A stretch of DNA of 12,963 nt from JAQBGV01 sp032128395 (GTDB taxonomy: Bacteria; Planctomycetota; UBA8108; UBA1146): the NCBI GenBank assembly GCA_032128395.1, contig JAQBGV010000109.1, forward strand, positions 1 through 12,963, read 5' to 3'. The first letter of the stretch is position 1. The number at the start of each line of letters is the position of its first letter. The notes under the pieces are model-generated. The model saw nothing but the letters and a program-made list of their open reading frames with translations, ran no database searches and was not told the origin of the DNA. Both the position numbers and the translations under genes were made by a program. Positions 1 to 7,050 of this stretch are shown piece after piece.

Positions 1-199
1 GGTCTCTTCGATCCTCGACGACCCGAGGGGGTCGCCTGCGGTCGAAGCGACCCCCGCGCCTTCCATCCGGCACCTCCTCGAAGCCCTTTGCGTGGTTGGC
101 CCGGGCTTCGATGGGGCACCGTCTGCTGCGTTGCGGGGGTCTCTTCGATCCTCGACGACTCCGATACCTCATCGAAGCCCATTGCGTGGTTGGGGCTTC
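1..199. repeat. Tandem stem-loop repeat units, cut by the window edge
   Basis: No gene is visible here. A 22-base word at 1-22 recurs identically at 138-159. A second word, centred on TTGCGTGGTTGG, lies at 87-98 and recurs at 181-192 with one change in the surrounding 21 bases. In both copies this word forms the loop of a hairpin: stem TCGAAGCCC/GGGCTTCGA at 78-86/103-111, and GAAGCCC/GGGCTTC at 174-180/193-199. The first unit also holds an extra hairpin at 27-55 (GGGGGTCGC/GCGACCCCC) that the second lacks, so the units differ in length by about 43 bases. The array may continue to the left. Function is unknown; a repeated structured RNA or a REP-type array are both possible. Confidence 0.55.
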
Positions 200-219
200 T
201 GAGAGATGCGGGCTACTGC

Positions 220-251
220 TGGGGACTGGCCCCGCACAGTGGTGGCTGTCC
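220..251. repeat. REP-like palindromic element, copy R1
   Basis: This is a diverged copy of an imperfect palindrome seen again at 5541-5573, 5679-5704, 10001-10032 and 10076-10105. It starts GGGGACTGGC and ends GGCTGTCCC, with a CCGCACAG-like centre. It lies 11 bases beyond the stop codon of the minus-strand glycosyltransferase, where a transcript-end hairpin would sit. The outer stem (GGGAC/GTCCC) is intact; the inner stem is weaker than in the 10001 copy. Confidence 0.6.
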
Positions 252-262
252 CAGCTTCTGCC

Positions 263-1444
263 CTACCCGACCTTCGTCGGGCGACGAGCCAACAGTTCTT
301 CGTAGACCTGCTCCGTCGCACTCAGCATCGCTTCCCGTGACCACCTGTCGCAGATGATCTCCCGCCCTCGCTTGCCGAGGCGCTGCAGTCCGGTGCGATC
401 ATCGAGCAACGCACGGATCGCTGCGGCGAATCCCTCGGGCTCCCCGGCGGGGACGAGGCGGCCGCACTCGAGGTCGACGATTTCTCGCAAGCCGCCGACT
501 CTCGCGGCGACGACCGGCACCTCGCACGAGAGCGCCTCCGCCGCGACGAGCCCGTGCGCTTCGGTTCGGCTCGGGACGAGCAGGAGGTCGAAGGACGGGT
601 AGAGCGCCGGGACATCATCGCGCAGACCGAGGAACTCGACGCGGTCGGTGACTCGGAGCTCGATGGTGAGCGCATGGAGAGCATCGCGTTCGGGTCCATC
701 GCCGACGAGCACCAGACGGACTCCGGGAATCGAGGCCACCGCGCGGATCGCCAGGTCGACCCCCTTCTCGCGGGTCAGCCGCGCCACCACGCCGATCGTC
801 GGCACGTCGAACGCCCAGCCGAGCGCGCCGCGGGCCTCGGCCTGATCCCCCGGGGAGAACCTCCGGGTATCGATTCCGTTCGGGACGACGACCGAGCTCT
901 CTTCCGACCACAAGCGATGCGCGATGCCGTCCTCCCGCTCCGCGGCGTTCGGGCAGACCACCACATCGGCAGAGCGGGCACTGCGTCGTGCCAGTTGCGC
1001 GAGCACGCGCCGTTTCCAGCCGGCGCTCGGCACTCCCGGGATCTCGGCGGCTGCTCCGAGGATGTGGCCGTGGGGGGAGAGGACCACGCCGGGAATTCCC
1101 GCGCGTCGCGCGGCGCGGCAGAAGATGTACCCCGCCTTCGAGGTGTGCGCGTGGACGATCGCGGGACGGCGCCCGCGGATGAGTCGTGTCATCTCACCGA
1201 GGGCTCTGAGGTCTTTCCACGGCGACGCGGCGCGGACCAAGTTCGGAACGCGGATCAATTCGACCCCGAGGGCCTCCGCCTCGGACCAGAGGCTCCCCTC
1301 ACTCCCGGTCTCTTCACCGGCGAGGAGCACGGGCCGGAAACGGGAGCGATCGAGCCCGCGCACGAGATCGAGCACGACGAGCTGTGCCCCCCCCCGAACG
1401 AGGCGGGTGATCCCGTGCCAGACTTCGCGGGGTGCGTCTCCCAT
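263..1444 (-). CDS. GT4-family glycosyltransferase
   Basis: A 393-residue GT-B fold glycosyltransferase of family GT4, predicted to move a sugar from an activated nucleotide donor to a lipid-linked or growing glycan at the cytoplasmic face of the membrane. The N-terminal domain has the usual glycine-rich acceptor loop (RGGAQ, residues 17-21) and an HAHTSKAG segment near residue 98. The C-terminal donor domain has PNGID (188-192), ARLTREKG (221-228), a VGDGPER turn (247-253) and the EX7E motif (E295, E303). The length is normal for the family. The ATG at 1444 gives a complete fold; a GGGGA stretch lies just upstream. Codons 17-20 contain a run of nine G (1387-1395 on the plus strand), an unusual place for a slippery tract. 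It reads in the same direction as the two genes to its right and probably belongs to the same glycan cluster. Donor and acceptor cannot be told from sequence. Confidence 0.9.
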   Translation of the reverse strand: MGDAPREVWHGITRLVRGGAQLVVLDLVRGLDRSRFRPVLLAGEETGSEGSLWSEAEALGVELIRVPNLVRAASPWKDLRALGEMTRLIRGRRPAIVHAHTSKAGYIFCRAARRAGIPGVVLSPHGHILGAAAEIPGVPSAGWKRRVLAQLARRSARSADVVVCPNAAEREDGIAHRLWSEESSVVVPNGIDTRRFSPGDQAEARGALGWAFDVPTIGVVARLTREKGVDLAIRAVASIPGVRLVLVGDGPERDALHALTIELRVTDRVEFLGLRDDVPALYPSFDLLLVPSRTEAHGLVAAEALSCEVPVVAARVGGLREIVDLECGRLVPAGEPEGFAAAIRALLDDRTGLQRLGKRGREIICDRWSREAMLSATEQVYEELLARRPTKVG

Positions 1445-1534
1445 CGTTCGATCCCCAGCCCTTCTGTTGGGATTATCGGTAGATCGTGGTTCGGACTCGA
1501 ACCCGCGTCTGGGAAGGGGACCTCCGGGGTCGGC

Positions 1535-2281
1535 TCACCCCCCGAACAGCAGGTCGTTCCCCTTCGACCACTTGAGGAGGCGGTACGCCGGGAGCATCGC
1601 TCGGAACTCCGCCTCGATGCGCTCGAGCAGGCCACTCTCGGTGACGAACGGGTCGTCACGGGGGATCGCGCGCTCGATGTGGAGCCACTGATCGCCTGGG
1701 ATGTAGTAGCGCATCGCTTCTGCGAGGTCGCGGCCTTGGATCTCGTCGCAGGGCCGGACGCGCCGGTGATCGCCGAGACGGAAGCCGTAGCCGACGAGGG
1801 AGTGGAGCGCCGCCGCGAGCTCATCGCGGCGTGCCTCCGTCTTCAGGCCGCGTTTCAGGTTCTCCCCGTCCCACCACGCACCCTTGTGGATGCGGAGCGC
1901 GATCTCGAGCCCCTTCTCTGCGATCTCGAGGACCAGGATCGTGTGGGTGTAGTTCTGGTCGAGGTCCTTGCCGAGATCGACGCCGAGGTGCCGGACGATC
2001 GCCTTCCGCTCCTTCTCCCCTCGGGACAGGTAGACCCACTGCGAGGCGACGCGGAACGCGTTGAACTTGTAGGGGTGGTGGAGGCTCGCCCGCGAGACCA
2101 GCTCGAGGTCCTTCGACGCGAGGGCCTTCAGGAGGTGCTTGCCGATCGCATCGAGCTTGCGGCGCACCTCGAGGCGAGCGTCGTTGAACTCGGGGTTGCG
2201 CTGGATCGACTCGCGGAACTTCTCGAAGTCGGTGGGGAGGAATCGAACCTCCCGTGGATCGATCGGGGAATCCGTGGACAT
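1535..2281 (-). CDS. Hypothetical protein, 248 residues
   Basis: I do not recognise this protein with confidence. It is soluble-looking, with no signal peptide or membrane segment, and rich in charged residues. Visible landmarks are an N-terminal FLPTDFEKF segment, a helix around VRRKLDAIGKHL, an aromatic stretch HHPYKFNAF followed by SQWVYLSRGEKER, a central strand-like HTILVLEIAEKGLEIALRIH, then GAWWDGENLKRG, and a C-terminal LLKWSKGNDLLFGG. The order of elements loosely recalls the YktB/DUF1054 type of protein, but this is a weak impression. The start at 2281 is preferred over the upstream ATG at 2338 because ACGGGGAAAATG places a GGGG ribosome-binding site about six bases before it; the ATG at 2284 is also possible. 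It lies between two glycosyltransferases with gaps of about 90 and 120 bases. Confidence 0.75.
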   Translation of the reverse strand: MSTDSPIDPREVRFLPTDFEKFRESIQRNPEFNDARLEVRRKLDAIGKHLLKALASKDLELVSRASLHHPYKFNAFRVASQWVYLSRGEKERKAIVRHLGVDLGKDLDQNYTHTILVLEIAEKGLEIALRIHKGAWWDGENLKRGLKTEARRDELAAALHSLVGYGFRLGDHRRVRPCDEIQGRDLAEAMRYYIPGDQWLHIERAIPRDDPFVTESGLLERIEAEFRAMLPAYRLLKWSKGNDLLFGG

Positions 2282-2401
2282 CATTTTCCCCGTTGATCTG
2301 GCGTGTACAGTTCCCGAGCCCGTTCCCGATGCCGACACGATACGGGTCGAGAACCGAATTGCGCACGAAAGTTGAAATGCAGCCAGTGGCCAATCCCGTC
2401 T

Positions 2402-3628
2402 CTACAGCGTGAGCTCCGGGATCGGCAGGAATCCCGCATTCTTCTCGAGCGCAGCCTCCGTCAGTCGGTCCCACGAATAGCGGGAGACGACGAACGGTCG
2501 GCAGCTGCGGCTCAGGGCGGAGAGGTCGTTCCGGCGGCGCGCCCAATACCGGAGTCGCTCGGCGAGCGCCTCGTGACCGACCGCCCCTGCGAGCAGTTGC
2601 GGTTCGAGGTCGCCGAGGATCTCGACCGACCCCCCGACGGGTGTGGCGATCACCGGCGTGCCGCAGGCGAGCGACTCGATCGTCGCCAGCCCGAACCCCT
2701 CGAGGGCGCGGGTCGGAACCACGGTGAGATCGCTGGCGGAGTAGAGAAACGGGAGTTCCTCCTCCGGGAGGTAGCCGGGGAAGCTCACGTGATCGGCGAG
2801 TCCGAGTTCCTTCGTGAGCGCGAGGAGTGTATCGCGCTGTGGTCCGGTCCCCGGCAGCACGAGCTGGTAGGGGCCGAGTTCCTCCCCGAGCAGGGCCACG
2901 GCTCGCAGCAGGAGATCGATCCCGGTGCGGGGGATCAGCCGGCGCACCGCCGAGATGAGGAGACCCGCCGGGGGGGCTCCGAATCGCTCGCGCGCGGCGG
3001 CGAGAGCAGCTCCCTCGAGGGGGCGGAATCGCTGCAGGTCGACACCTCCGGGGTGCACCTCGGTCCGTTCGCGTTCGATGTCGTGCAGTTCGATCAAGGT
3101 CGCTCGCATCGACTCCGAGAGGCAGACGATTCGCTCGGCGCGGGCGAGCACGGACCGTTCGATGCGACGCCTCATCTGAACCTGCACGCGAGTGGTGGCA
3201 CCGTGCTCGACGATCCGGGCGAGGTCGCCTTCTCCGAACCGCTCCGCGAGGTACTCGAAGGGCCACGGGGAGTGGAAGTAGTAGGTGATCGGAGCTTCGA
3301 TGGGGCCGATCGCGTGCGCTGCGAACGGTTGGTGATGGAGCACCCGGTCGGGAGTGAAGGGGAGTCGGCCCCACGCGCGTCGCGCCGCACGACGAGTGCC
3401 GATGAAGAAGCCGATACCGCGGGACTGACCGGTCCGGTACCGGAACGAGATCCAGCGGACGGCCACCCCGCGGACGGTGAGGTCCTCGTTCCGCTCCCGC
3501 GGTGCCCCGGCGACGATCGCCACCTCGTGCCCGCGCGAGACCAGCCCCCGCGCGACCTCGACGATGACCCGCCCCGCGCCACCGATGTTCTCCGGGTCGA
3601 CGTAGTCCGCACTGATCGCGATGCGCAT
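2402..3628 (-). CDS. GT4-family glycosyltransferase
   Basis: A 408-residue GT-B glycosyltransferase of the GT4 type, likely adding a sugar during cell-surface glycan assembly. The start at 3628 was chosen because MRIAISADYVDPENIGGAGR is the standard opening beta-strand plus glycine-rich loop of this family; the frame is open further upstream, but that sequence is low-complexity and antisense to the divergent gene. An AAGGG lies about nine bases before the ATG. Further signs are HHQPFAAH near residue 98, YYFHSPWPFEY (116-126), HPGGVDLQRF (192-201), a degenerate RRLIPRTG in place of the usual RxxxxKG (229-236), LPGTGPQRD (258-266) and the EX7E motif (E310, E318) inside EGFGLATIESLACGTPVI. The usual lysine after the glycine-rich strand is replaced by R/T. 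Donor and acceptor are unknown. It is divergent from the acyltransferase at 3769, with about 140 bases between them that must hold both promoters; no convincing -10/-35 pair stands out. Confidence 0.9.
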   Translation of the reverse strand: MRIAISADYVDPENIGGAGRVIVEVARGLVSRGHEVAIVAGAPRERNEDLTVRGVAVRWISFRYRTGQSRGIGFFIGTRRAARRAWGRLPFTPDRVLHHQPFAAHAIGPIEAPITYYFHSPWPFEYLAERFGEGDLARIVEHGATTRVQVQMRRRIERSVLARAERIVCLSESMRATLIELHDIERERTEVHPGGVDLQRFRPLEGAALAAARERFGAPPAGLLISAVRRLIPRTGIDLLLRAVALLGEELGPYQLVLPGTGPQRDTLLALTKELGLADHVSFPGYLPEEELPFLYSASDLTVVPTRALEGFGLATIESLACGTPVIATPVGGSVEILGDLEPQLLAGAVGHEALAERLRYWARRRNDLSALSRSCRPFVVSRYSWDRLTEAALEKNAGFLPIPELTL

Positions 3629-3768
3629 CGTGATGGGCCCTTTCGAGTCCCGGTCCCTATCCTCTGTTCGGTTCGATCGGGGTCGGGCTGGAGGGGGGAG
3701 TGCTGCGGGGATGCTGGTTCTGTGCCGATATCTGGAGGAGATGCGCTCCCGTCCTGACCGGAGGGTCG

Positions 3769-4537
3769 ATGTCGCCACCAGCCACGAGCCCGATCGCAGT
3801 CCTGATCCCGGGGGGATTCCCCGCGGATCGCGACCAATATGCCGCGGAGCACGGCAGCGAGCGCTCGGTCCCCCTCGCGCTGCGCAAGCTCGCGGGGTGG
3901 GGGGGGGCGACGCCTCCCGTCGGTTCGGTTGCGCCGAGCTTGTCTGCGCGCGATGGGGATCGCTCTCCCCCCGTCGGGGGCCGATGAACGCCCTGCCTGG
4001 ATCGGGCACGACGTCTACGTCGACGAGGTCTTCCCTGAATTGGTCACGATCGAGCCGGGAGCCGTGGTCGGCCTGCGCGCGCTCCTCCTCTGCCACGACG
4101 ACGCGAACCGACGGGTCGCCCCCATCCGGATCGGGCGTGGCGCCTACATCGGGGCGGGCGCGATCATCCTCCCGGGAGTGACGATCGGCGCCGGCGCGAA
4201 GGTCGGGGCCGGTGCGGTGGTCACCCACGACATCCCCCCCGGCGAAGTATGGGTGGGAGTCCCGGCACGTCCGGTGGAAACGGCGGGCGCGGACCCCATC
4301 CCGGAGCGAACGGTGAATCGTGAGCGGCTCTGCCGCGAGCGAGAGGGGGCTGGGAGCCAGCCCCCTAGACTACGAGAAGCCGGTCCACGCGTAGAGTCGA
4401 TCCCCTCCGCCGCTTGCCCCCCGCAATCCCCATCGGTACCTTCCGATCCTCCTCCAGCCGGGAAGCGCACCGATGGACCCCCACTCGCCGCTCAAGATCG
4501 ATCTCCACACGCACATCCTCCCCGAGACGTGGCCTGA
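3769..4537 (+). CDS. Hexapeptide-repeat (LbH) acyltransferase with an apparent frameshift
   Basis: A left-handed beta-helix acyltransferase of the maltose O-acetyltransferase/WcaF type, probably O- or N-acetylating a sugar in the neighbouring glycan pathway. The diagnostic part is read in the frame that is open from 3806 to 4537: HDVYVDEVFPELVTIEPG, the likely catalytic-histidine strand LLLCHDD, then hexapeptide rungs IGRGAY IGAGAI ILPGVT IGAGAK VGAGAV, and GVPARPV. The proposed start is ATG 3769, behind a GGAGGG site, but it is in another frame. From 3769 to the nine-G run at 3899-3907 that frame has coding-like G/C-rich third positions and reads into LALRKLAGWGG. Removing one G joins it to RRLPSVRLRRACLRAMG, as expected of family N-termini. 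The uninterrupted frame would instead start at 3839 or 3953. From 4313 the frame runs into a repeat (VNRERLCREREGAGSQPP) and overlaps the next gene by 65 bases, so the last 74 residues are probably not native. Sequencing error, a decayed gene and a phase-variable gene all remain possible. Confidence 0.7.
3899..3907. other. Nine-G homopolymer at a reading-frame break
   Basis: A TGGGGGGGGGC tract sits exactly where the acyltransferase coding signal changes from one frame to the next. A run of eight G would give one continuous frame from 3769. Such tracts are prone to slippage in replication, transcription and sequencing. Confidence 0.75.
4313..4366. repeat. REP-like 54-bp repeat, copy B1, with strong hairpin
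   Basis: This matches 5617-5670 at 53 of 54 positions, in the same orientation. It ends in a perfect hairpin at 4344-4366: stem AGGGGGCTGG/CCAGCCCCCT with loop GAG. A smaller GCGGC/GCCGC hairpin precedes it. There is no T-tract, so it is not a classic intrinsic terminator, but the hairpin could stall polymerase or protect mRNA ends. The reverse complement of the hairpin half (GGGGGCTGGCTCC) resembles the start of the other palindromes in the window, so the two types are probably related. Confidence 0.8.
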
Positions 4538-5519
4538 TCTGCAGGAGCGCTACGGATACGGCGGATTCGTCTCGCTCGACCACCACGCCTCGTGCCGCGC
4601 GCGGATGCTGATCGACGGGAAGTTCTTCCGCGAGATCGAGGACAACTGCTGGAGCCCGGAGCGCCGGATCGAGGAGTGCGACCGCGATGGCGTGACGATG
4701 CAGGCGCTGTCGACCGTGCCCGTGATGTTCAGCTACTGGGCGAAGCCGCAGGATGCGCTCGATCTGTCGAAGTTCCTCAACGACCACCTCGCCGGGGTCG
4801 TGGCGGCGTTTCCAGCGCGATTCATCGGCCTCGGAACGGTTCCGCTGCAGGACCCCGAGCTCGCGACCCGGGAACTCGAGCGCTGCGTGCGGGAACTCGG
4901 ATTCCCCGGCCTCCAGATCGGAACCCACGTCGGCGAGTGGAACCTCGACGCGACCGAACTCTTCCCCTTCTTCGAGCGGGCGAGCGAACTCGGCGCCTCG
5001 CTCTTCGTCCACCCGTGGGACATGGTCGGGCGGGAGCAGATGCCGCACTACTTCCTGCCGTGGCTCGTGGGGATGCCGGCCGAGACCAGCCGCGCGATCT
5101 GCTCGATGATCTTCGGCGCGATCTTCGATCGGTTACCCGACTTGAAGGTCTGCTTCGCCCACGGCGGCGGCGCGTTCCCGGGGACCCTCGCGCGCATCGA
5201 GAAGGGGTATCACGCCCGTCCAGACCTGTGCGCGGCGAACGGGTGCTCGAATCCGCGGAGCTACCTCGATCGCTTCTACGTCGACTCCCTCGTCCACGAC
5301 GCTCCGAGCTTGCGTTTTCTCATCGACCAGATGGGGGAGAACCGCATCGCACTCGGGAGCGACTATCCGTTCCCACTCGGGGAGGCGTCGCCGGGGGCGC
5401 TGATCGAATCGATGGAGGAGCTCTCGCCGGAGACCAAGGCGCGACTCTGTGGCGGTACGGCGCTCGAGTTCTTGGGGACCGGCTCGCTATTGGGGTGCTC
5501 CCATCTTCGGTCCTCCTGA
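4473..5519 (+). CDS. 2-amino-3-carboxymuconate-6-semialdehyde decarboxylase (ACMSD)
   Basis: A metal-dependent decarboxylase of the amidohydrolase superfamily (EC 4.1.1.45). It converts ACMS, the ring-opened product of 3-hydroxyanthranilate, to 2-aminomuconate semialdehyde, steering tryptophan carbon away from quinolinate and NAD. The whole chain matches the ACMSD family, including human ACMSD as I recall it: KIDLHTHILPE WPDL at the N-terminus, QALSTVPVMFSYWAKP (77-92), LGFPGLQIGTHVGEW, FVHPWDM (178-184), CFAHGGGAFP (227-236) and LGSDYPFPLGE (294-304). Predicted zinc ligands are H12, H14, H180, H230 and D297. GGGAAG lies about seven bases before the ATG. The native fold should end near residue 335 (ALEFLG); the last 13 residues are read from REP-like sequence beginning at 5474. 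The gene is separated from the kyn operon by about 240 bases of repeats and may have its own promoter in 4370-4472. Confidence 0.95.
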   Translation: MDPHSPLKIDLHTHILPETWPDLQERYGYGGFVSLDHHASCRARMLIDGKFFREIEDNCWSPERRIEECDRDGVTMQALSTVPVMFSYWAKPQDALDLSKFLNDHLAGVVAAFPARFIGLGTVPLQDPELATRELERCVRELGFPGLQIGTHVGEWNLDATELFPFFERASELGASLFVHPWDMVGREQMPHYFLPWLVGMPAETSRAICSMIFGAIFDRLPDLKVCFAHGGGAFPGTLARIEKGYHARPDLCAANGCSNPRSYLDRFYVDSLVHDAPSLRFLIDQMGENRIALGSDYPFPLGEASPGALIESMEELSPETKARLCGGTALEFLGTGSLLGCSHLRSS

Positions 5520-5704
5520 AAACCGACCCCCTTCAGCAGATGGCACAGGCACCGCTGTGCGGAGCCAGACCCCAATACGATCGCGAGCCAAGCGAGCGGA
5601 GCGTCGCCTCGTTGGGGTGAATCGCGAGCGGCTCTGCCGCGAGCGAGAGGGGGCTGGGAGCCAGCCCCCTGAGCAGATGGCACCGCTGTGCGGACCCAGT
5701 CCCC
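5474..5704. repeat. Composite REP/BIME-like cluster between ACMSD and kynU
   Basis: Most of the gap between ACMSD and kynureninase is repeat. In order: a degenerate palindrome start (GGGGACCGGCTCGC, 5474-5487) inside the ACMSD frame; R2 at 5541-5573; an inverted match between 5481-5496 and 5570-5590 (GGCTCGC...TATTGGGGT against its complement, with a five-base insertion); the 54-bp B2 repeat at 5617-5670; and R3 at 5679-5704. R2 and R3 share GCACCGCTGTGCGGA followed by CAGACCCC or CAGTCCCC, and both are preceded by CAGATGGCAC. Alternating orientations and several palindromes in one gap are typical of bacterial interspersed mosaic elements. The native kynU upstream region appears to be only the last ~55 bases (5705-5760). 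Confidence 0.75.
5617..5670. repeat. REP-like 54-bp repeat, copy B2, with strong hairpin
   Basis: The second copy of the 4313-4366 repeat, differing at one base (C at 5625 where the first copy has T). It has the same perfect 10-bp hairpin at 5648-5670 with loop GAG. With B1 it forms a pair of direct repeats enclosing the ACMSD gene, about 1.3 kb apart. Confidence 0.8.
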
Positions 5705-5750
5705 ACCGACCTACCGGTTCGGGTAAACTCCCCCGGATCGACTCCCCCGA

Positions 5751-5755
5751 AAGGA
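5751..5755 (+). promoter_or_regulatory. Ribosome-binding site fixing the kynU GTG start
   Basis: AAGGA is followed by a five-base spacer and GTG at 5761. It decides the kynureninase start against ATG codons much further upstream, which lie in ACMSD and repeat sequence. Confidence 0.65.
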
Positions 5756-5760
5756 TCCCC

Positions 5761-7050
5761 GTGACTCGGACCGACGCGCGGCTCCCCGAAATCGAGAGCG
5801 CCCGGGAGCTCGATCGCGCCGATCCGATGTCCGCTTTCCGAGGCCGCTTCTCGATCCCCCGTCGTCCCGACGGCTCCGAGGTGCGGTACTTCTGCGGAAA
5901 CTCCCTCGGTCTGATGCCGAAGGGGGTTCCGGAGGCACTCGCAGATGAGTCTCGCGATTGGGGCGCACTCGGGGTGGCGGGCCACTTCGACGCGAAACAC
6001 CCCTGGTACAGCTACCACGACCGCTTCCGCGACCGCGGCGCTCGCCTCGTCGGCGCCCTTCCCTCGGAAGTCGTCTACATGAACACCCTCACCGTCAACC
6101 TGCACCTCTTGATGGTGAGTTTCTATCGCCCCGAAGGGGACCGCCGGAAGATCCTCGGCGAGGCGCCCGCGTTTCCCTCGGACACCTACGCGATGCAGAG
6201 CCAAGTCGAATACCACGGTGGAGATCCCGCCCAGGATCTGATCCAACTCGCCCCGCGCGAGGGCGAAACGTACCTGCGCGACGAAGACATCCTGGCGTGC
6301 ATCGAGGCGCGCGGGGACGAGATCGCGCTCGTTCTCTTCTCGGGGGTGAATTACTTCACCGGGCAGGCATTCGACCTCGCGGCGATCGCGGAAGCCGCCC
6401 ACGCGAAGGGGTGCCTCTTCGGAGTCGATCTCGCGCACGCCGCCGGAAATCTCGCCCTCGCCCTCCACGACGACGGAGTCGATTTCGCGGCGTGGTGCTC
6501 CTACAAGTACGGGAACGCCGGCCCTGGGGCGATCGCGGGGGCCTTCGTCCACGAGCGACACGGCAAGGACCCGAGCCTTCCGCGATTCGCAGGGTGGTGG
6601 GGGAACGACCCCGAGACGCGGTTCCGCATGCACCTGAACGACCGGTTCGTCGCGAGCGAGGGCGCCGAGGGTTGGCAGATCTCGAACCCGCCGATCTTCT
6701 CGATGACCCCGCTCGACGCGACGCTCTCGATCTTCGAAGAAGCGACGATGCCAGCGCTCCGCGAGCGATCGATCCGGTTGACCGGATTCTTCGAACGGTG
6801 CCTCGATCGCATCGGGGATGAGCGGGTCGAAGTGATCACCCCTCGCGAGCCGGAACGCCGGGGCGCACAGCTCTCGATCCGCGTCAAAGGGGACGCGAGC
6901 GAGTTTCGCGACGCGCTCGAGCGCGCCGGCTGCGTCTGCGACTTCCGGCCGCCGGATGTCATCCGGGTCGCCCCGACTCCGCTCTACAACACGTTCGAGG
7001 ACGTGCACGTTCTGGCGAGCGTCCTTGCAGGGGAGGACGCGCGGCCGTGA
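5761..7050 (+). CDS. kynU: Kynureninase
   Basis: A PLP-dependent fold-type I hydrolase (EC 3.7.1.3) that splits 3-hydroxykynurenine to 3-hydroxyanthranilate and alanine, and kynurenine to anthranilate. Numbering from the GTG start gives 429 residues, normal for the family. Visible features are RYFCGNSLGLMPK (42-54), WYSYHD (82-87), MNTLTVNLHLLM (107-118), the EAPAFPSD cofactor-binding stretch (134-141), VLFSGVNYFTGQ (191-202), the PLP-nitrogen aspartate D223 in GVDLAHAAGN, and the Schiff-base lysine K249 in CSYKYGNAGPG. GWWGNDPETRF and a C-terminal FRPPDVIRVAPTPLYNT complete the signature. The frame is open upstream, but that part is repeat-derived. It is the first gene of a packed operon; its TGA shares bases with the kmo GTG (GTGA), suggesting translational coupling. 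TAAACT at 5723-5728 is a weak candidate -10 with no clear -35. Confidence 0.95.
   Translation: MTRTDARLPEIESARELDRADPMSAFRGRFSIPRRPDGSEVRYFCGNSLGLMPKGVPEALADESRDWGALGVAGHFDAKHPWYSYHDRFRDRGARLVGALPSEVVYMNTLTVNLHLLMVSFYRPEGDRRKILGEAPAFPSDTYAMQSQVEYHGGDPAQDLIQLAPREGETYLRDEDILACIEARGDEIALVLFSGVNYFTGQAFDLAAIAEAAHAKGCLFGVDLAHAAGNLALALHDDGVDFAAWCSYKYGNAGPGAIAGAFVHERHGKDPSLPRFAGWWGNDPETRFRMHLNDRFVASEGAEGWQISNPPIFSMTPLDATLSIFEEATMPALRERSIRLTGFFERCLDRIGDERVEVITPREPERRGAQLSIRVKGDASEFRDALERAGCVCDFRPPDVIRVAPTPLYNTFEDVHVLASVLAGEDARP

Noticed and set aside
1..199. CRISPR array
   Set aside because: Only two unequal units, internally palindromic, with no regular repeat-spacer alternation and no cas genes nearby.
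1488..1503. T-arm-like GGTTCG...CGAACC sequence that looked like a tRNA end
   Set aside because: It is a simple six-base hairpin with loop GACT. No acceptor stem, anticodon arm or seven-base T-loop can be built around it on either strand.
554..2296. Long open frame on the plus strand (580 codons)
   Set aside because: It is antisense to the glycosyltransferase and the hypothetical gene, has arginine- and glutamate-rich low-quality sequence with no domain, and arises from high G+C content.
2303..3757. Long plus-strand open frame opposite the second glycosyltransferase
   Set aside because: The opposite strand encodes a clear GT4 protein; this frame has no recognisable motif and no ribosome-binding site.
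4344..4366. Intrinsic (rho-independent) terminator
   Set aside because: The stem is strong but no T-tract follows, and the hairpin is part of a dispersed repeat. A role in transcript ends is possible but not shown.
5449..5760. Longer kynureninase N-terminus starting at an upstream ATG
   Set aside because: The extra ~100 codons come from the ACMSD gene in another frame and from the repeat cluster. The GTG at 5761 has a good ribosome-binding site and yields the usual protein length.
5533..7008. Long minus-strand open frame opposite kynureninase
   Set aside because: It is a shadow of kynU and the repeat cluster, with no motif.
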